A DNA stretch of 64,000 nucleotides from Chelativorans sp. AA-79 (GCF_029457495.1 NZ_CP120361.1:1116001-1180000), one strand, 5' to 3'. Positions 1 to 8,196 are shown, numbered from the stretch's first letter. Notes: generated by a model from the sequence alone, not told the origin. A program made the numbers and translations.

Positions 1-148
1 GCAGGAGGCCGTCGCCGGGCGCGATGCGCCGCTCCTGATCGGCATCATCATCGTCAGCGCGGTGCTGGTGATCCTCATCAATCTCGTCGTCGACATCGCC
101 TATGCCTTGCTCGACCCACGCGTCGGCGCCTCGGAGGCGGCGGCATGA
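1..148 (+). CDS. ABC transporter permease, C-terminal fragment (DppB/OppB-type)
   Basis: This is the last 48 residues of a gene that begins upstream of the window. The readable part holds one long hydrophobic segment (LLIGIIIVSAVLVILINLVV) followed by D-I-A-Y-A-L-L-D-P-R-V, the usual C-terminal ending of Dpp/Opp-type inner-membrane permeases (N-L-x-x-D-x-x-Y-x-x-x-D-P-R). The stop codon overlaps the start of the next permease gene as ATGA, so the two are translationally coupled. By family knowledge it would pair with that second permease to form the membrane channel of a peptide/opine/nickel-type importer. The substrate cannot be told from this fragment, and the binding protein gene is not in the window. 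Confidence 0.85.
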   Translation, partial: QEAVAGRDAPLLIGIIIVSAVLVILINLVVDIAYALLDPRVGASEAAA

Positions 149-975
149 CGGTGCTCGCCCGCCTCGTCCGTTCGCCCGAGGGCCTGGCCGGGCTTCTGCT
201 GCTGGCGTTGCCTGTTGCCGCCGCCCTTCTGGCGGATGTCTTCTTCCCCGGCGATCCGCTTTCCATCGCGGGCCCGGCCCTGGTGCCGCCCTTCAGCGAT
301 ACGGCCTTTCCGCTCGGGACCGATCGGCTGGGCCGCGACGTGCTTGCCGGCCTCGTCCATGGCGCGCGCGCTTCGCTGGCCGTGGGCCTTGCGGCGGCGA
401 TCGTCGCGCTCTTTATAGGCGCGCTGGTGGGCACCGTCGCCGGTTTTGCCGGGGGGCTGGTCGACGAGGCGCTGATGCGGTTGGTCGAGGCCTTCCAGAT
501 CGTGCCCGGCCTGCTGCTCGCGCTCGCCTTCGTCAGCGTTGCGGGCGCCTCTCTTCCGGTCGTCATCTTCGCCATCGCGCTCAGTGCATGGACCGGGCCG
601 GCGCGCCTGGCGCGTGCCGAGGTGCTCTCGATCCGCGAGCGGGATTACGTCGCCTCCGCCCGCGTGATCGGCATGCATCCGGCGGAGATCGCCTTCCGCG
701 AGGTGCTGCCCAACGCGTTGCCGCCGGTGCTGGCGCTCAGTTCCGTGATCGTCGCGGGTGCGGTGCTCATAGAGGCCGCGCTCTCCTTCCTGGGGCTCGG
801 GGACCCCAACATCGTCACCTGGGGATCGATGATTGCGGAGGGGCGCAACGTGCTGCGCTCCGCACCCTTCCTGTCGATCGTGCCGGGGATCGGGCTGGTG
901 GTGACGGTGCTCGGCGTCTACCTCCTTTCCGAGGGGCTGAGCAACGCCCTGGCCGTGCGCAGGATCAGCCCGTGA
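145..975 (+). CDS. ABC transporter permease (DppC/OppC-type)
   Basis: A 276-residue inner-membrane permease. There is an N-terminal membrane segment (about residues 15-35), then the conserved periplasmic stretch G-T-D-x-L-G-R-D-V-L near residue 55, then several membrane helices. The EAA loop that contacts the ATPase is visible near residues 155-195 (A-R-A-E-V-L-S-I-R-E-R-D-Y-V-A-S-A). Length and motif order fit the DppC/OppC family. It starts at the ATGA overlap with the upstream permease and overlaps the next ATPase gene as GTGA, so the genes form one tight operon. Role: second half of the channel of a Dpp/Opp-type importer. Substrate unknown; the terminal aminotransferase gene of the operon hints at an amine or amino compound. 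Confidence 0.92.
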   Translation: MTVLARLVRSPEGLAGLLLLALPVAAALLADVFFPGDPLSIAGPALVPPFSDTAFPLGTDRLGRDVLAGLVHGARASLAVGLAAAIVALFIGALVGTVAGFAGGLVDEALMRLVEAFQIVPGLLLALAFVSVAGASLPVVIFAIALSAWTGPARLARAEVLSIRERDYVASARVIGMHPAEIAFREVLPNALPPVLALSSVIVAGAVLIEAALSFLGLGDPNIVTWGSMIAEGRNVLRSAPFLSIVPGIGLVVTVLGVYLLSEGLSNALAVRRISP

Positions 976-1757
976 CTGCGCCGCTTGCCACACTCCGCAA
1001 GCTGTCGGTGAGCTACCGCGCTGGCGGCGCGGCGCATGCCGCGCTCTCCTCGGTGGATCTCGACCTCTTCCAGGGCGAGCGGCTTGCGATTATCGGGGAA
1101 AGCGGGTCGGGGAAGAGCACGCTTGCGCTTGCGCTTGCCGGTCTGCTGCCGGAAAACGCGGTGCGGACGGGCGTGGTCGACTGGCCGGGCCTCGGCCGAG
1201 AGCCGGTTCCCGGCCGTGACATCGGCTTCGTCTTCCAGGATGCGAGTGCGAGCCTCAACCCGGTTCTGACCGTGGGCGAGCAGGTCGCAGAGGTCGTGCG
1301 GCGGCACACCGGGGCCGGTTGGCCGGAAGCCTTGAAGGAAGCGGAACGGCTGCTTGCGCGCGTGCGCATCCCGCAACCCGAGAAGGCGGTGAGATCCTAT
1401 CCGCACCAGTTTTCCGGCGGGCAGCGTCAGCGCATCGCCATCGCCGCTGCCATTGCCGCCCGGCCGAGGCTGCTCGTCGCCGACGAGCCGACGAGCGCGC
1501 TCGACACCATCGTGCAGGCCGAGATCGTCGGGCTGCTCGACGGTCTCGTGCGGGAGGCGGATATGACGCTCGTCTTCATCACGCATGACATCGCGCTCGC
1601 TTCCGGCTTTGCCGACCGCATCGCGGTATTCCACGAGGCGCGGTTGGTCGAGGCAGGTCCCACCCGAAGCCTGCTCGCCGGGCCGCGCGAGCCCTATACC
1701 AGGCGGCTGCTCGAAAGCAGCATCGATCTTGCAACGCCGCCGCTGGTTTCGCCATGA
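972..1757 (+). CDS. ABC transporter ATP-binding protein (DppD/OppD-type)
   Basis: A 261-residue cytoplasmic ATPase subunit. The start is a GTG that overlaps the permease stop (GTGA); the open frame continues upstream but there it only runs across the permease gene. Walker A is G-E-S-G-S-G-K-S-T (about residue 40), the signature is F-S-G-G-Q-R-Q-R (about residue 148), Walker B is L-L-V-A-D-E-P-T and the switch histidine is in F-I-T-H-D. The C-terminus (P-Y-T-R-R-L-L) is the short Opp/Dpp oligopeptide-transporter ending, although the Cys-rich extension of many OppD proteins is absent, so it is shorter than the usual 320-330 residues. It should pair with the next ATPase to power the importer. 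Confidence 0.9.
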   Translation: MTAPLATLRKLSVSYRAGGAAHAALSSVDLDLFQGERLAIIGESGSGKSTLALALAGLLPENAVRTGVVDWPGLGREPVPGRDIGFVFQDASASLNPVLTVGEQVAEVVRRHTGAGWPEALKEAERLLARVRIPQPEKAVRSYPHQFSGGQRQRIAIAAAIAARPRLLVADEPTSALDTIVQAEIVGLLDGLVREADMTLVFITHDIALASGFADRIAVFHEARLVEAGPTRSLLAGPREPYTRRLLESSIDLATPPLVSP

Positions 1758-2545
1758 CGCTGCTTTCGATTCAAGGTGTGTCGAAGACCTATGCGGACGG
1801 AGGGCGCCGCGTGGCGGCGCTTCAGGATATCTCGCTGAGCCTCGAAACGGGCAGGACGCTTGGGCTTGTCGGACCCTCGGGAAGCGGAAAGTCCACGCTT
1901 GCGCGTGTGCTCCTGCGGCTTCTCGAGCCCGATTCCGGGCAGATCCATTTCGCGGGGGTCGATCTGCTGGCGCTGAAGAGCGCGCCGCTCCGGACCATGC
2001 GCAGGCGGCTCCAGATGGTGTTCCAGGAACCGCTCGCGGCCTTCAATCCCCGTGCCACGGTGGCGGACGCAATCGGCGATCCCCTGCGCATCCATCGGCT
2101 TGCCGGTCGGCGTGAACGGCCCGCCAGGGTTGCCGCCCTGCTGGAGCGCGTGGGGCTTTCGCCCGCACTCGCCCCACGCTCGATCCACGAGGTCTCCGGC
2201 GGGCAGCGACAGCGTGTGGCGATCGCGCGGGCCGTGGCCACCAGCCCGGACCTCATCGTCCTCGACGAGGCTGTATCCGCGCTCGACGTAACCGTGCGCG
2301 GGCAGATCCTGGAACTGTTGGTTTCGCTCCAGCGCGACAATGGCCTTGCCTACATCTTCGTTTCCCACGACCTTGCTGTCGTGCGGGCGATCTCCCACGA
2401 GATCGCGATCATGGACGGCGGGCGTATCGTGGAAAGCGGTGTTGCGACGGAAGTAACCGCCAACCCGAGCTCGCAGACCGGCCGTGCCCTGGTGGCGGCG
2501 GTCCCGCGCATCAAATTTCAAGGAGCCGGCGATGTCCGATTTTGA
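1754..2545 (+). CDS. ABC transporter ATP-binding protein (DppF/OppF-type)
   Basis: A 263-residue ATPase, the second nucleotide-binding subunit of the importer. Walker A is G-P-S-G-S-G-K-S-T, the Q-loop is M-V-F-Q-E-P, the signature is V-S-G-G-Q-R-Q-R and Walker B is I-V-L-D-E-A-V-S-A-L-D. The Glu-Ala after Walker B, in place of Glu-Pro, is common in DppF/OppF proteins. The start overlaps the stop of the upstream ATPase as ATGA, and its own stop lies 14 bases inside the next gene, so translation of the whole operon appears coupled. It is shorter than typical DppF proteins (about 320 residues) at the C-terminus. Confidence 0.9.
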   Translation: MTLLSIQGVSKTYADGGRRVAALQDISLSLETGRTLGLVGPSGSGKSTLARVLLRLLEPDSGQIHFAGVDLLALKSAPLRTMRRRLQMVFQEPLAAFNPRATVADAIGDPLRIHRLAGRRERPARVAALLERVGLSPALAPRSIHEVSGGQRQRVAIARAVATSPDLIVLDEAVSALDVTVRGQILELLVSLQRDNGLAYIFVSHDLAVVRAISHEIAIMDGGRIVESGVATEVTANPSSQTGRALVAAVPRIKFQGAGDVRF

Positions 2546-3653
2546 CCCGTCCTTCCTGCTCGACGTGCCGCCATACCCGCGCGAAGGCTACGCCACGCTT
2601 GCGGACCGTCTCGCCGCCATCTTGCGCACGCGCAACGACGTCCTCCTCGTCCAGGGCGAGGCGATCATAGCGCTGGAAGCGGCCGCCACGAGCATCGCCA
2701 GGCCGAAGATGCGCGCGCTCAACGTGGTGACCAGCCCCTATGGCCGGCTTTTCGGGCTATGGCTCGAGCGCAGTGGGGCGGAGGTGGCGCATCTCGTCGC
2801 GCAGCCAGGCTTGCCGGTCACGGTGGAGGCCCTTACCGGCGCACTGCAAGCGCGGCCGGAGACCAATCTCGTCGCGCTGGCCCATGCGGAATCCGCGACG
2901 GGGATCCTCAATCCCCTCCCGGAGATCGCGCGGCTGGCGCGGCGGCAGGGTGCCTTGCTGGTGGTCGATGCCGTTGCGTCCGTGGGCGGTCATGCACTCG
3001 ATGTCGATGAGCTTGGGATCGACATTGCCGTGATCGGCCCTCAGAAGTCGCTCGGTGGCCCGTCCGGCCTTTCGGCGCTTTCGGTCAGCAGCCGGGCCTG
3101 GGAGGCGATCATGCGGCCGGATGCGCCGGTGGCTTCCATTCTTTCCCTGGCCGATTTGAGGCTCAATTGGCTGGATTCCGGGCGTGGTGAACTGCCCGGC
3201 ATGCCTTCTCCACTCGAATTCCACGCGCTGGAGGTTGCACTCGACAGGGTGGAAGCGGAAGGGCTCGATGCGCTCATCGCCCGCCACACGCTCGCGGCGC
3301 AGGCCACGCGCGACGGACTTGCCGCGCTTGGACTTCCCTCGTGGGTGGAAGACCGCGACGCTTCGAACCTCGTTACGGCGGCTCTTCTTCCGGCCGGTCT
3401 CTCCGCGGATGCAGTGGTCCGCCATCCTGCCGCGATCGCCGCGGGGCTGGACAAGGGCGTGGGTGACTTGCCGCGTGATCCGGTTCGCCTCAATCACACG
3501 GGGCCCCGAGCAAGACACGAGGTGGTTCGCGCCAACCTGTCCGCGCTCGGGCAGGCGCTTCGTGAATGCGGCGTATCCGTCGACGTGGCGGCCGCAGTCG
3601 CCGCCGTGGACGTGCATTACCGGGATCGAGCGGCCGGGATGCGCCTTGTGTAA
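2532..3653 (+). CDS. Class V aminotransferase, pyridoxamine-pyruvate transaminase-like
   Basis: A 373-residue PLP enzyme of the alanine-glyoxylate/serine-pyruvate aminotransferase family (class V, fold type I). The start ATG at 2532 has AAGGAG 7 bases upstream and lies inside the end of the ATPase gene. The cofactor aspartate is in L-V-V-D-A-V-A-S-V-G-G and the PLP lysine in G-P-Q-K-S-L-G-G-P-S-G-L. Stretches such as A-S-I-L-S-L-A-D and the order of motifs recall Mesorhizobium pyridoxamine-pyruvate transaminase, an enzyme of vitamin B6 breakdown that works without added PLP; this resemblance is from memory and not a search. Sitting last in a transporter operon, it probably acts on the imported amine. 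Alternatives are serine-glyoxylate or ureidoglycine-glyoxylate aminotransferase. Confidence 0.8.
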   Translation: MSDFDPSFLLDVPPYPREGYATLADRLAAILRTRNDVLLVQGEAIIALEAAATSIARPKMRALNVVTSPYGRLFGLWLERSGAEVAHLVAQPGLPVTVEALTGALQARPETNLVALAHAESATGILNPLPEIARLARRQGALLVVDAVASVGGHALDVDELGIDIAVIGPQKSLGGPSGLSALSVSSRAWEAIMRPDAPVASILSLADLRLNWLDSGRGELPGMPSPLEFHALEVALDRVEAEGLDALIARHTLAAQATRDGLAALGLPSWVEDRDASNLVTAALLPAGLSADAVVRHPAAIAAGLDKGVGDLPRDPVRLNHTGPRARHEVVRANLSALGQALRECGVSVDVAAAVAAVDVHYRDRAAGMRLV

Positions 3654-3736
3654 ACCGGACGAGCCGGAGAGGATAAACGCCGGGGCGCCCCGCCGGAAGC
3701 TTTTGTTGGCGGCGAAGCGCTCCGAAGCGGTTTCGG

Positions 3737-4204
3737 TCAGTGCTTCGACAGGAACATGGATTCCAGTTGCTGCACGTTCGGAATGGTCCCGTTCTGGCTC
3801 AGCTTGTCGACGATGCCGGGCAGGGCCGAGGAGAGCTGGGTCAGAAGCTCCTGCTCGTTCAAGCCGGAATGCTGGGCAAGCTGCTTGACCGTATTCGGGC
3901 CGAGGGCGGCGCCGAGCTGGGTCGGCTGGATAGGCTTGTTCGGGCCGTTGCCGAGCCACGAGTTGACGGCATCGCCATGGCCTGCACCCTGCAATGTGCT
4001 GAGCAGGCCGCCCAGGCCGCTGGCGAGCGCGCCGCCGAGAGGCGTGCCGTTCGCCGCGCCTGTCGCGGGCTGGGCCGCTGCGGCGTTTGCATGGTGGGCG
4101 CTCACCATCTTGCCCACGGCAAGCGCGCCGAGTGCGAGCATCAGCGGCTTGCCGACGCCCGAACTCGCCGGTCCCGGATTCAGGAGGTCACCAAGAAGTC
4201 CCAT
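3737..4204 (-). CDS. YidB-like (DUF937) protein
   Basis: A 155-residue protein of the YidB/DUF937 family. It begins M-G-L-L-G-D-L-L-N, has a hydrophobic Ala/Gly stretch around residues 20-35, then a Gly-rich linker (about 55-75) and the family's C-terminal part with S-W-L-G-N-G-P-N-K-P-I-Q-P, L-G-P-N-T-V-K-Q-L-A and L-S-S-A-L-P-G-I-V-D-K-L. GGAGA lies 6 bases before the start. It converges on the aminotransferase gene. In this family the conserved half packs as a small helical domain; the function is not established. Here it lies just downstream of a secreted protein gene on the same strand and may be co-transcribed with it. Confidence 0.8.
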   Translation of the reverse strand: MGLLGDLLNPGPASSGVGKPLMLALGALAVGKMVSAHHANAAAAQPATGAANGTPLGGALASGLGGLLSTLQGAGHGDAVNSWLGNGPNKPIQPTQLGAALGPNTVKQLAQHSGLNEQELLTQLSSALPGIVDKLSQNGTIPNVQQLESMFLSKH

Positions 4205-4290
4205 TGTTTGTCTCCATAGTTGTGGCAGATTGGAAAGAGTCGCCCGCCCGCAGGTGGCGGCTCAAAGCGGTATTTGACGGGGATGCGGGT

Positions 4291-4800
4291 TCAGCTGCCT
4301 TTCAGCCGCTTGTTGCACTCGCTGTAGTAGCCGCCGCCCTTCTCGATCCAGTTCAGGCCGCCATTGCCGCCATTGGCCTTGTTGGTGCGGTACTGGTCGA
4401 GGCAGGTGAGCATGCGGGCCTTGCCCGGCGACTGGTTCGAATATTGCTGGGAAACGGAGGACGGGAAGACCGTGCTGCCCGAGGACTGTGTGCCGGAAAG
4501 GCCGAGATTGCCGAGGATGCTGTTTATGCTCGACGTGGTCTCCCCGGTCGCCGCGCCCGGTGCTGCGGCGGTGCTGCCGCTGACGGTGGCGGTGCCGCTG
4601 CCGAGGGTGGCAGAGGCGTTCGGGCCGCACTCGGCTTTGCGGAAGTCGTTCCACTTCATCCCGTTCAGGGCGTCGGCCTTCTTGGCCGCCTGATACTTTG
4701 CGCTGCATTCATGCATCGTCAAAGCCTGAGTGGGTGCGGCTCCGGCGATGAGGACCAGCGAAGCTGCGGCAAGGGAAATACTCAAAGTACGAACTGACAT
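4291..4800 (-). CDS. Secreted protein with two Cys-flanked PsiF-like motifs
   Basis: A 169-residue exported protein with a clear signal peptide (hydrophobic residues 6-22, cleavage probably after T-Q-A). The mature part has two related motifs: C-S-A-K-Y-Q-A-A-K-K-A near residue 32 ending in a Cys near 58, and C-L-D-Q-Y-R-T-N-K-A near residue 133 ending in a Cys near 162. Each holds a C-x3-Y-x2-x-K-A core, a central Trp and a closing Cys, so two disulfides are likely. A Ser/Thr/Ala/Gly-rich linker separates them. The motif recalls PsiF repeats and similar small periplasmic proteins of rhizobia; function unknown. AGAGGG stands 5 bases before the start. Confidence 0.75.
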   Translation of the reverse strand: MSVRTLSISLAAASLVLIAGAAPTQALTMHECSAKYQAAKKADALNGMKWNDFRKAECGPNASATLGSGTATVSGSTAAAPGAATGETTSSINSILGNLGLSGTQSSGSTVFPSSVSQQYSNQSPGKARMLTCLDQYRTNKANGGNGGLNWIEKGGGYYSECNKRLKGS

Positions 4801-4873
4801 GATGCCCTCTGTAAAATGCTGAGCGTTACAGCGTTTCAGAATGTGCCGGACGACTGCGCGAAACCTGCAGTCC

Positions 4874-4921
4874 CCTCTGACAGAGGCGTACCAGAACGTA
4901 AGCGCAGGTTGTATTCAACCT
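4874..4921. promoter_or_regulatory. Two palindromes upstream of the secreted-protein gene
   Basis: Two perfect inverted repeats lie in the 294-base gap that precedes the gene starting at 4800: CCTCTG-A-CAGAGG (4874-4886) and AGGTTG-TATT-CAACCT (4906-4921). The sequence just beyond (4920-4975) is AT-rich compared with its neighbours and would suit a promoter reading toward 4800. They may be operators or leader hairpins; no protein can be assigned. Confidence 0.35.
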
Positions 4922-5094
4922 TGTTTATGATATACAGTTTACGTACTCAAAGCGCGCGGAATACACTTTAGTTAAACACGTTGCGGTTGTGCTTGTATTG
5001 AGCGCTGCGCGCCAGGCCGGCGCGGTTCGATGGGCGGAGGCCGCAGGGTTGGGCCCGCCGTTGGCGGGTTGCCGCGCCAGCCGAAGAAGGCGGC

Positions 5095-5862
5095 TCAGGA
5101 GTCCAGGCTTCCGTCCTTCAGTTCCGCCACGAAATTGTATGCATCCCCGCGATAGATCGAATGCGTGTATTCAACGGCGCGGCCGCTCCTCCCGTAGGAT
5201 GTCCGCTCCATGAGGAGCGCTGCGGCGCCGCGCGCGGTCTCCAGCAGTTTCGCCGAGGCGGCATCGAGCGAGATGGCGCTCAGGCGCTGCGTCGCGCGCA
5301 CGGGCCGGTGGCCACGTTCGGCAAGAAGCCGGTAGAGCGAGCCCGAACCCGGCTTGGCGTCGGCCAGGATATAAGCGGGCACGGCCGCGGTCTCGATCGC
5401 AAGCGGCATTCCGTCCGCAAGGCGGAGGCGCTTCAGCCGTACGACCTCCTCTTTGTCCGCCAATGCGAGCGCCGCCCTCTCGCCGGTGGCAGCCTCAACG
5501 ACCATCATATGCAGCACCCGTGTGGTGGGGCGGTAGCCGCGCTTCATCATCTCCTCGGAAAAGGAGGAGAGCTGCCATAGCGGCTGTTCGATGCGGGTGG
5601 GCATGGCGCGCACGAAGGTGCCGCTGCCCTGCCGCGTCTCGAGAATGCCGGTCTCGCAGAGGCTGCGATAGGCCGCCCTTACCGTCACGCGCGCCACGCC
5701 AAGCTTCTCGGCGAGGCTGCGCTCGGTGGGAAGCGCGCTGCCGACGGCGATCACGCCCTCGCTGACGCGGCGCGCCAGCGCCTCCGCCAGCCGGCGATAG
5801 GCGGGTCCTGGTCCGTCCTCGATCACAAGCTCCATGGCGGCCTCGAAACTGTCTTTCTGCAT
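5095..5862 (-). CDS. GntR-family transcriptional regulator (HutC subfamily)
   Basis: A 255-residue regulator. The N-terminal winged helix covers about residues 18-85 (A-Y-R-R-L-A-E-A-L, then L-P-T-E-R-S-L-A-E-K-L-G-V-A-R-V-T-V-R and G-S-G-T-F-V), typical of GntR proteins. The rest is a UTRA effector domain of the HutC type (about 95-245), which binds small ligands such as sugars, amino acids or sugar phosphates. It lies behind an AraC-type regulator gene on the same strand and both are divergent from the sugar importer operon, so control of that operon is the natural guess. Effector unknown. Confidence 0.88.
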   Translation of the reverse strand: MQKDSFEAAMELVIEDGPGPAYRRLAEALARRVSEGVIAVGSALPTERSLAEKLGVARVTVRAAYRSLCETGILETRQGSGTFVRAMPTRIEQPLWQLSSFSEEMMKRGYRPTTRVLHMMVVEAATGERAALALADKEEVVRLKRLRLADGMPLAIETAAVPAYILADAKPGSGSLYRLLAERGHRPVRATQRLSAISLDAASAKLLETARGAAALLMERTSYGRSGRAVEYTHSIYRGDAYNFVAELKDGSLDS

Positions 5863-5955
5863 GGGCGATGATGTAATGCCAATTTAGGACCGATGGCAAA
5901 CGGAGGCGCTTCTCCCGCCGCCCGGCCTCCTGGGAGCGCGGCCCCGTTCCCCCGT

Positions 5956-6909
5956 TCAGCCGGCCTTGTCCAGGAGCGGGTAGATCACCTGGCCGTCCTC
6001 CTCGCCGCGCGGGAATTTCCCCTCCTGGCTCTCCTTGACGGCGAGTTTGTATCCGGACGGGCTCGTGCCGATGTAGCGCTTGAACATGCGGGAGAAGTAA
6101 TAGACGTCGGAATAGCCCACGAGGGCGGCCGCCTCGATCACCGTCTTGCCGCTCGCAAGCAGGTTCATCGCCCGCTCCATGCGCTTGAACTCCTGGAACT
6201 TCCTTGGCGTCCAGCCGATCTGGCGGCGGAACTCGCGCTTGAAATAGTCGGGATTGTAGGGCGCCTGGACGACGACGCGTCCGGCCACGTTCTCGTCCAG
6301 TGGATCGGCGGTGATCTGCGTGGCGGCCAGCATGATCGAGAGCGATATGCCCTCCGCGTGCCCCATGGCGCCGACCGGCTGCGTGTTCCAGGCGATGAAG
6401 GCACCCTCCAGGAACTCGATCAGGATGAACATGAAGAGGTGGTGCTGGAGGAGGGTGGTCGAGGAGGCGGGCGCGATGGCGTGGTAATAGCGCACCACCG
6501 GCTCGAGTAGTTCCCAGCGCGAGAAGCGTATCACCCGGTCGTAGTGCATCTGCGAGAGCAGGTCGTGCTTGCCGAAAAGGTCGAGCGTGAAGTGCTGCGC
6601 GATGCCCGTATAAGCCTCGCCGGACGCATGCCAGCCCACGAAGCGGCTGCCCGCCGGGATCAGCATCGCGTCCCCCGGCGTGAGCGTGTAGGAGGCGTTG
6701 TCGACGACATAGCTGCCCCCGCCGGTCAGGCATACGACAAGGTCGTGAACCGTGTTCGACTTGTCCACCCGCCAGGTCTGCGAATGCTGCATCTTGATGG
6801 TCGAGCGGGTGAGCGTGAGCTTCAGTGCATTCTCCGGAATCCCCGCCAGGACGCCGCCTTCGATTTTATCCATCCTTTTTTCCGAATTCGTGAATTCAAA
6901 ATGGGTCAT
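5956..6909 (-). CDS. AraC-family transcriptional regulator
   Basis: A 317-residue regulator with an N-terminal cupin-type sensing region (about 20-150, including V-V-C-L-T-G-G-G-S-Y-V-V and T-P-G-D-A-M-L-I-P-A-G) and a C-terminal double helix-turn-helix (about 205-300). The C-terminal motif A-A-L-V-G-Y-S-D-V-Y-Y-F-S-R-M-F-K-R-Y-I-G is the classic AraC/XylS signature, and the first helix-turn-helix holds Y-F-K-R-E-F-R-R-Q-I-G-W-T-P. It is divergent from the CUT1 importer and GH105 genes across a 204-base gap, a common layout for activators of carbohydrate operons. The inducer is presumably a sugar or sugar acid; this is inference. Confidence 0.88.
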   Translation of the reverse strand: MTHFEFTNSEKRMDKIEGGVLAGIPENALKLTLTRSTIKMQHSQTWRVDKSNTVHDLVVCLTGGGSYVVDNASYTLTPGDAMLIPAGSRFVGWHASGEAYTGIAQHFTLDLFGKHDLLSQMHYDRVIRFSRWELLEPVVRYYHAIAPASSTTLLQHHLFMFILIEFLEGAFIAWNTQPVGAMGHAEGISLSIMLAATQITADPLDENVAGRVVVQAPYNPDYFKREFRRQIGWTPRKFQEFKRMERAMNLLASGKTVIEAAALVGYSDVYYFSRMFKRYIGTSPSGYKLAVKESQEGKFPRGEEDGQVIYPLLDKAG

Positions 6910-6944
6910 TCGCGCAGGATAGTCGCATCAGTTATCGCGGCAAA

Positions 6945-6959
6945 GCGCGAAATTCGCGC
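6945..6959. promoter_or_regulatory. Palindromic operator candidate in divergent promoter region
   Basis: A perfect palindrome GCGCGAA-A-TTCGCGC lies 35 bases upstream of the AraC start and 154 bases upstream of the first permease start. Its place between divergent regulator and transporter genes suits an operator. Which of the two local regulators would bind cannot be read from the sequence. Confidence 0.35.
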
Positions 6960-6974
6960 CGTTCTGGGAGGAGT

Positions 6975-7027
6975 GATGGAGCCGCCGGTCTATTCGGCGC
7001 GCCTGTCCGGTGACGGGAGGCTCCATC
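6975..7027. repeat. Long stem-loop (9-bp arms) in the divergent intergenic region
   Basis: GATGGAGCC (6975-6983) is matched perfectly by GGCTCCATC (7019-7027) with a 35-base GC-rich loop. It resembles short palindromic repeats scattered through rhizobial genomes, or it may fold in the leader of the importer mRNA. Copy number elsewhere in the genome would decide. Confidence 0.35.
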
Positions 7028-7113
7028 AATCGTGTTGGCATGCATGATTTCGCATATGCTTCGGACGGGCTGACGGTCATCCCCGCTTCGGCTTCCTCTG
7101 GGGCGGGAAACTG

Positions 7114-7998
7114 ATGGGCGGCGACAGCAGATATCTGGGGCTCGCCTATATCGCGCCCTATCTGGCGGGGCTGCTCGTCTTCACGGCGATCCCTTTCGTC
7201 GCGTCCTTCTATCTCAGCTTCACCGATTACAATCTGATGCGTCCGCCGCGCTGGGCCGGCATCGACAATTACGTGCAGCTCTTCACGCGCGACCGGACCT
7301 TCAACAAGTCGCTGTCGGTGACGCTCCTCTACGTCTTGCTGACGGTGCCCCTGAAGCTCGCCTTCGCGCTCTTCATCGCCTACATCCTGAATTACCGCCT
7401 GAAATTCATCAATTTCTTCCGCACCGCCTATTACGTGCCCTCCATCCTGGGCGGGTCGATCGCGGTCGCGGTGCTGTGGCGCTACATCTTCGCCGATTCC
7501 GGCCTGGTCAACATGGTGATCACGGCGCTGGGCTTCGAGGCGGTGAACTGGTTCGGCGAGCCGGGCAACGCGCTTTTCACCATCACGCTGCTCAGGTTGT
7601 GGCAGTTCGGCTCGGCGATGGTGATCTTCCTCGCCGCGCTGCAGAGCATCGACAAGTCGCTCTATGAGGCGGCCTCCATCGACGGCGCCGGCAAGTGGCA
7701 CACCTTCTTCTATATCACCCTGCCGCTGATCACGCCGGTGATCTTCTTCAATCTGGTCATGCAGATGGTCCAGGCCTTCCAGGAGTTCAACGGACCCTAT
7801 GTGATCACGGAGGGCGGGCCATTGAAGTCGACTTATCTGCTTCCCCTCTACATCTATGAGGAAGCCTTCAAGAAGTTCGACATGGGCTACGCCTCCGCAC
7901 TCGCCTGGGTGCTCTTCGCCATCATCATGGTGCTGACGCTGATCGCCTTCTGGTCGTCGCGGCACTGGGTCTACTACGCCGGCGACAAGCGGAGCTGA
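7114..7998 (+). CDS. Sugar ABC transporter permease (CUT1, UgpA/MalF-type)
   Basis: A 294-residue inner-membrane permease with six membrane segments. It begins with the typical L-A-Y-I-A-P-Y-L-A-G-L-L-V-F-T helix. The EAA loop that docks the ATPase is at about residues 180-200 (S-L-Y-E-A-A-S-I-D-G-A-G-K-W). Length and motif order match the CUT1 family of oligosaccharide importers. The only ATG in frame after an upstream stop is at 7114; the ribosome site is weak. It is the first gene of a five-gene operon with a second permease, ATPase, binding protein and GH105 hydrolase, so an oligogalacturonide or rhamnogalacturonide-type substrate is likely. Confidence 0.92.
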   Translation: MGGDSRYLGLAYIAPYLAGLLVFTAIPFVASFYLSFTDYNLMRPPRWAGIDNYVQLFTRDRTFNKSLSVTLLYVLLTVPLKLAFALFIAYILNYRLKFINFFRTAYYVPSILGGSIAVAVLWRYIFADSGLVNMVITALGFEAVNWFGEPGNALFTITLLRLWQFGSAMVIFLAALQSIDKSLYEAASIDGAGKWHTFFYITLPLITPVIFFNLVMQMVQAFQEFNGPYVITEGGPLKSTYLLPLYIYEEAFKKFDMGYASALAWVLFAIIMVLTLIAFWSSRHWVYYAGDKRS

Positions 7999-8038
7999 TG
8001 ATGGTTGTTCAAATGTCGAACCCGGGACTCCTGCCACT

Positions 8039-8196
8039 CACCCCCTCTGGCCTGTCGGCCATCTCCCCTCAAGGGGGAGATCGGCTGTTGCAATGGCTTT
8101 CGCCAATCGCCGCCGTTGCAGAAGAGACGGTGGAGCAAGCGGCCGGCGTAATCTCCCCCCTTGAGGGGGAGATGGCCGGCAGGCCAGAGGGGGGTG
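8039..8196. repeat. Interspersed palindromic repeat between the two permease genes
   Basis: Two long arms face each other: 8039-8081 and 8151-8196. The left arm reads CACCCCCTCTGGCCTGTCGG and continues through CCATCTCCCC; the right arm is its reverse complement with one mismatch and three single-base length differences in homopolymer runs. A 69-base spacer separates them. This type of sequence (CTCCCCCTTGAGGGGGAG with GGCCGGCAGGCCAGAGG) is found in many copies in Mesorhizobium-like genomes. It fills almost all of the 234 bases between two permease genes that would otherwise be adjacent, so it looks like an insertion. Transcribed, it would form a very stable stem. Confidence 0.8.
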
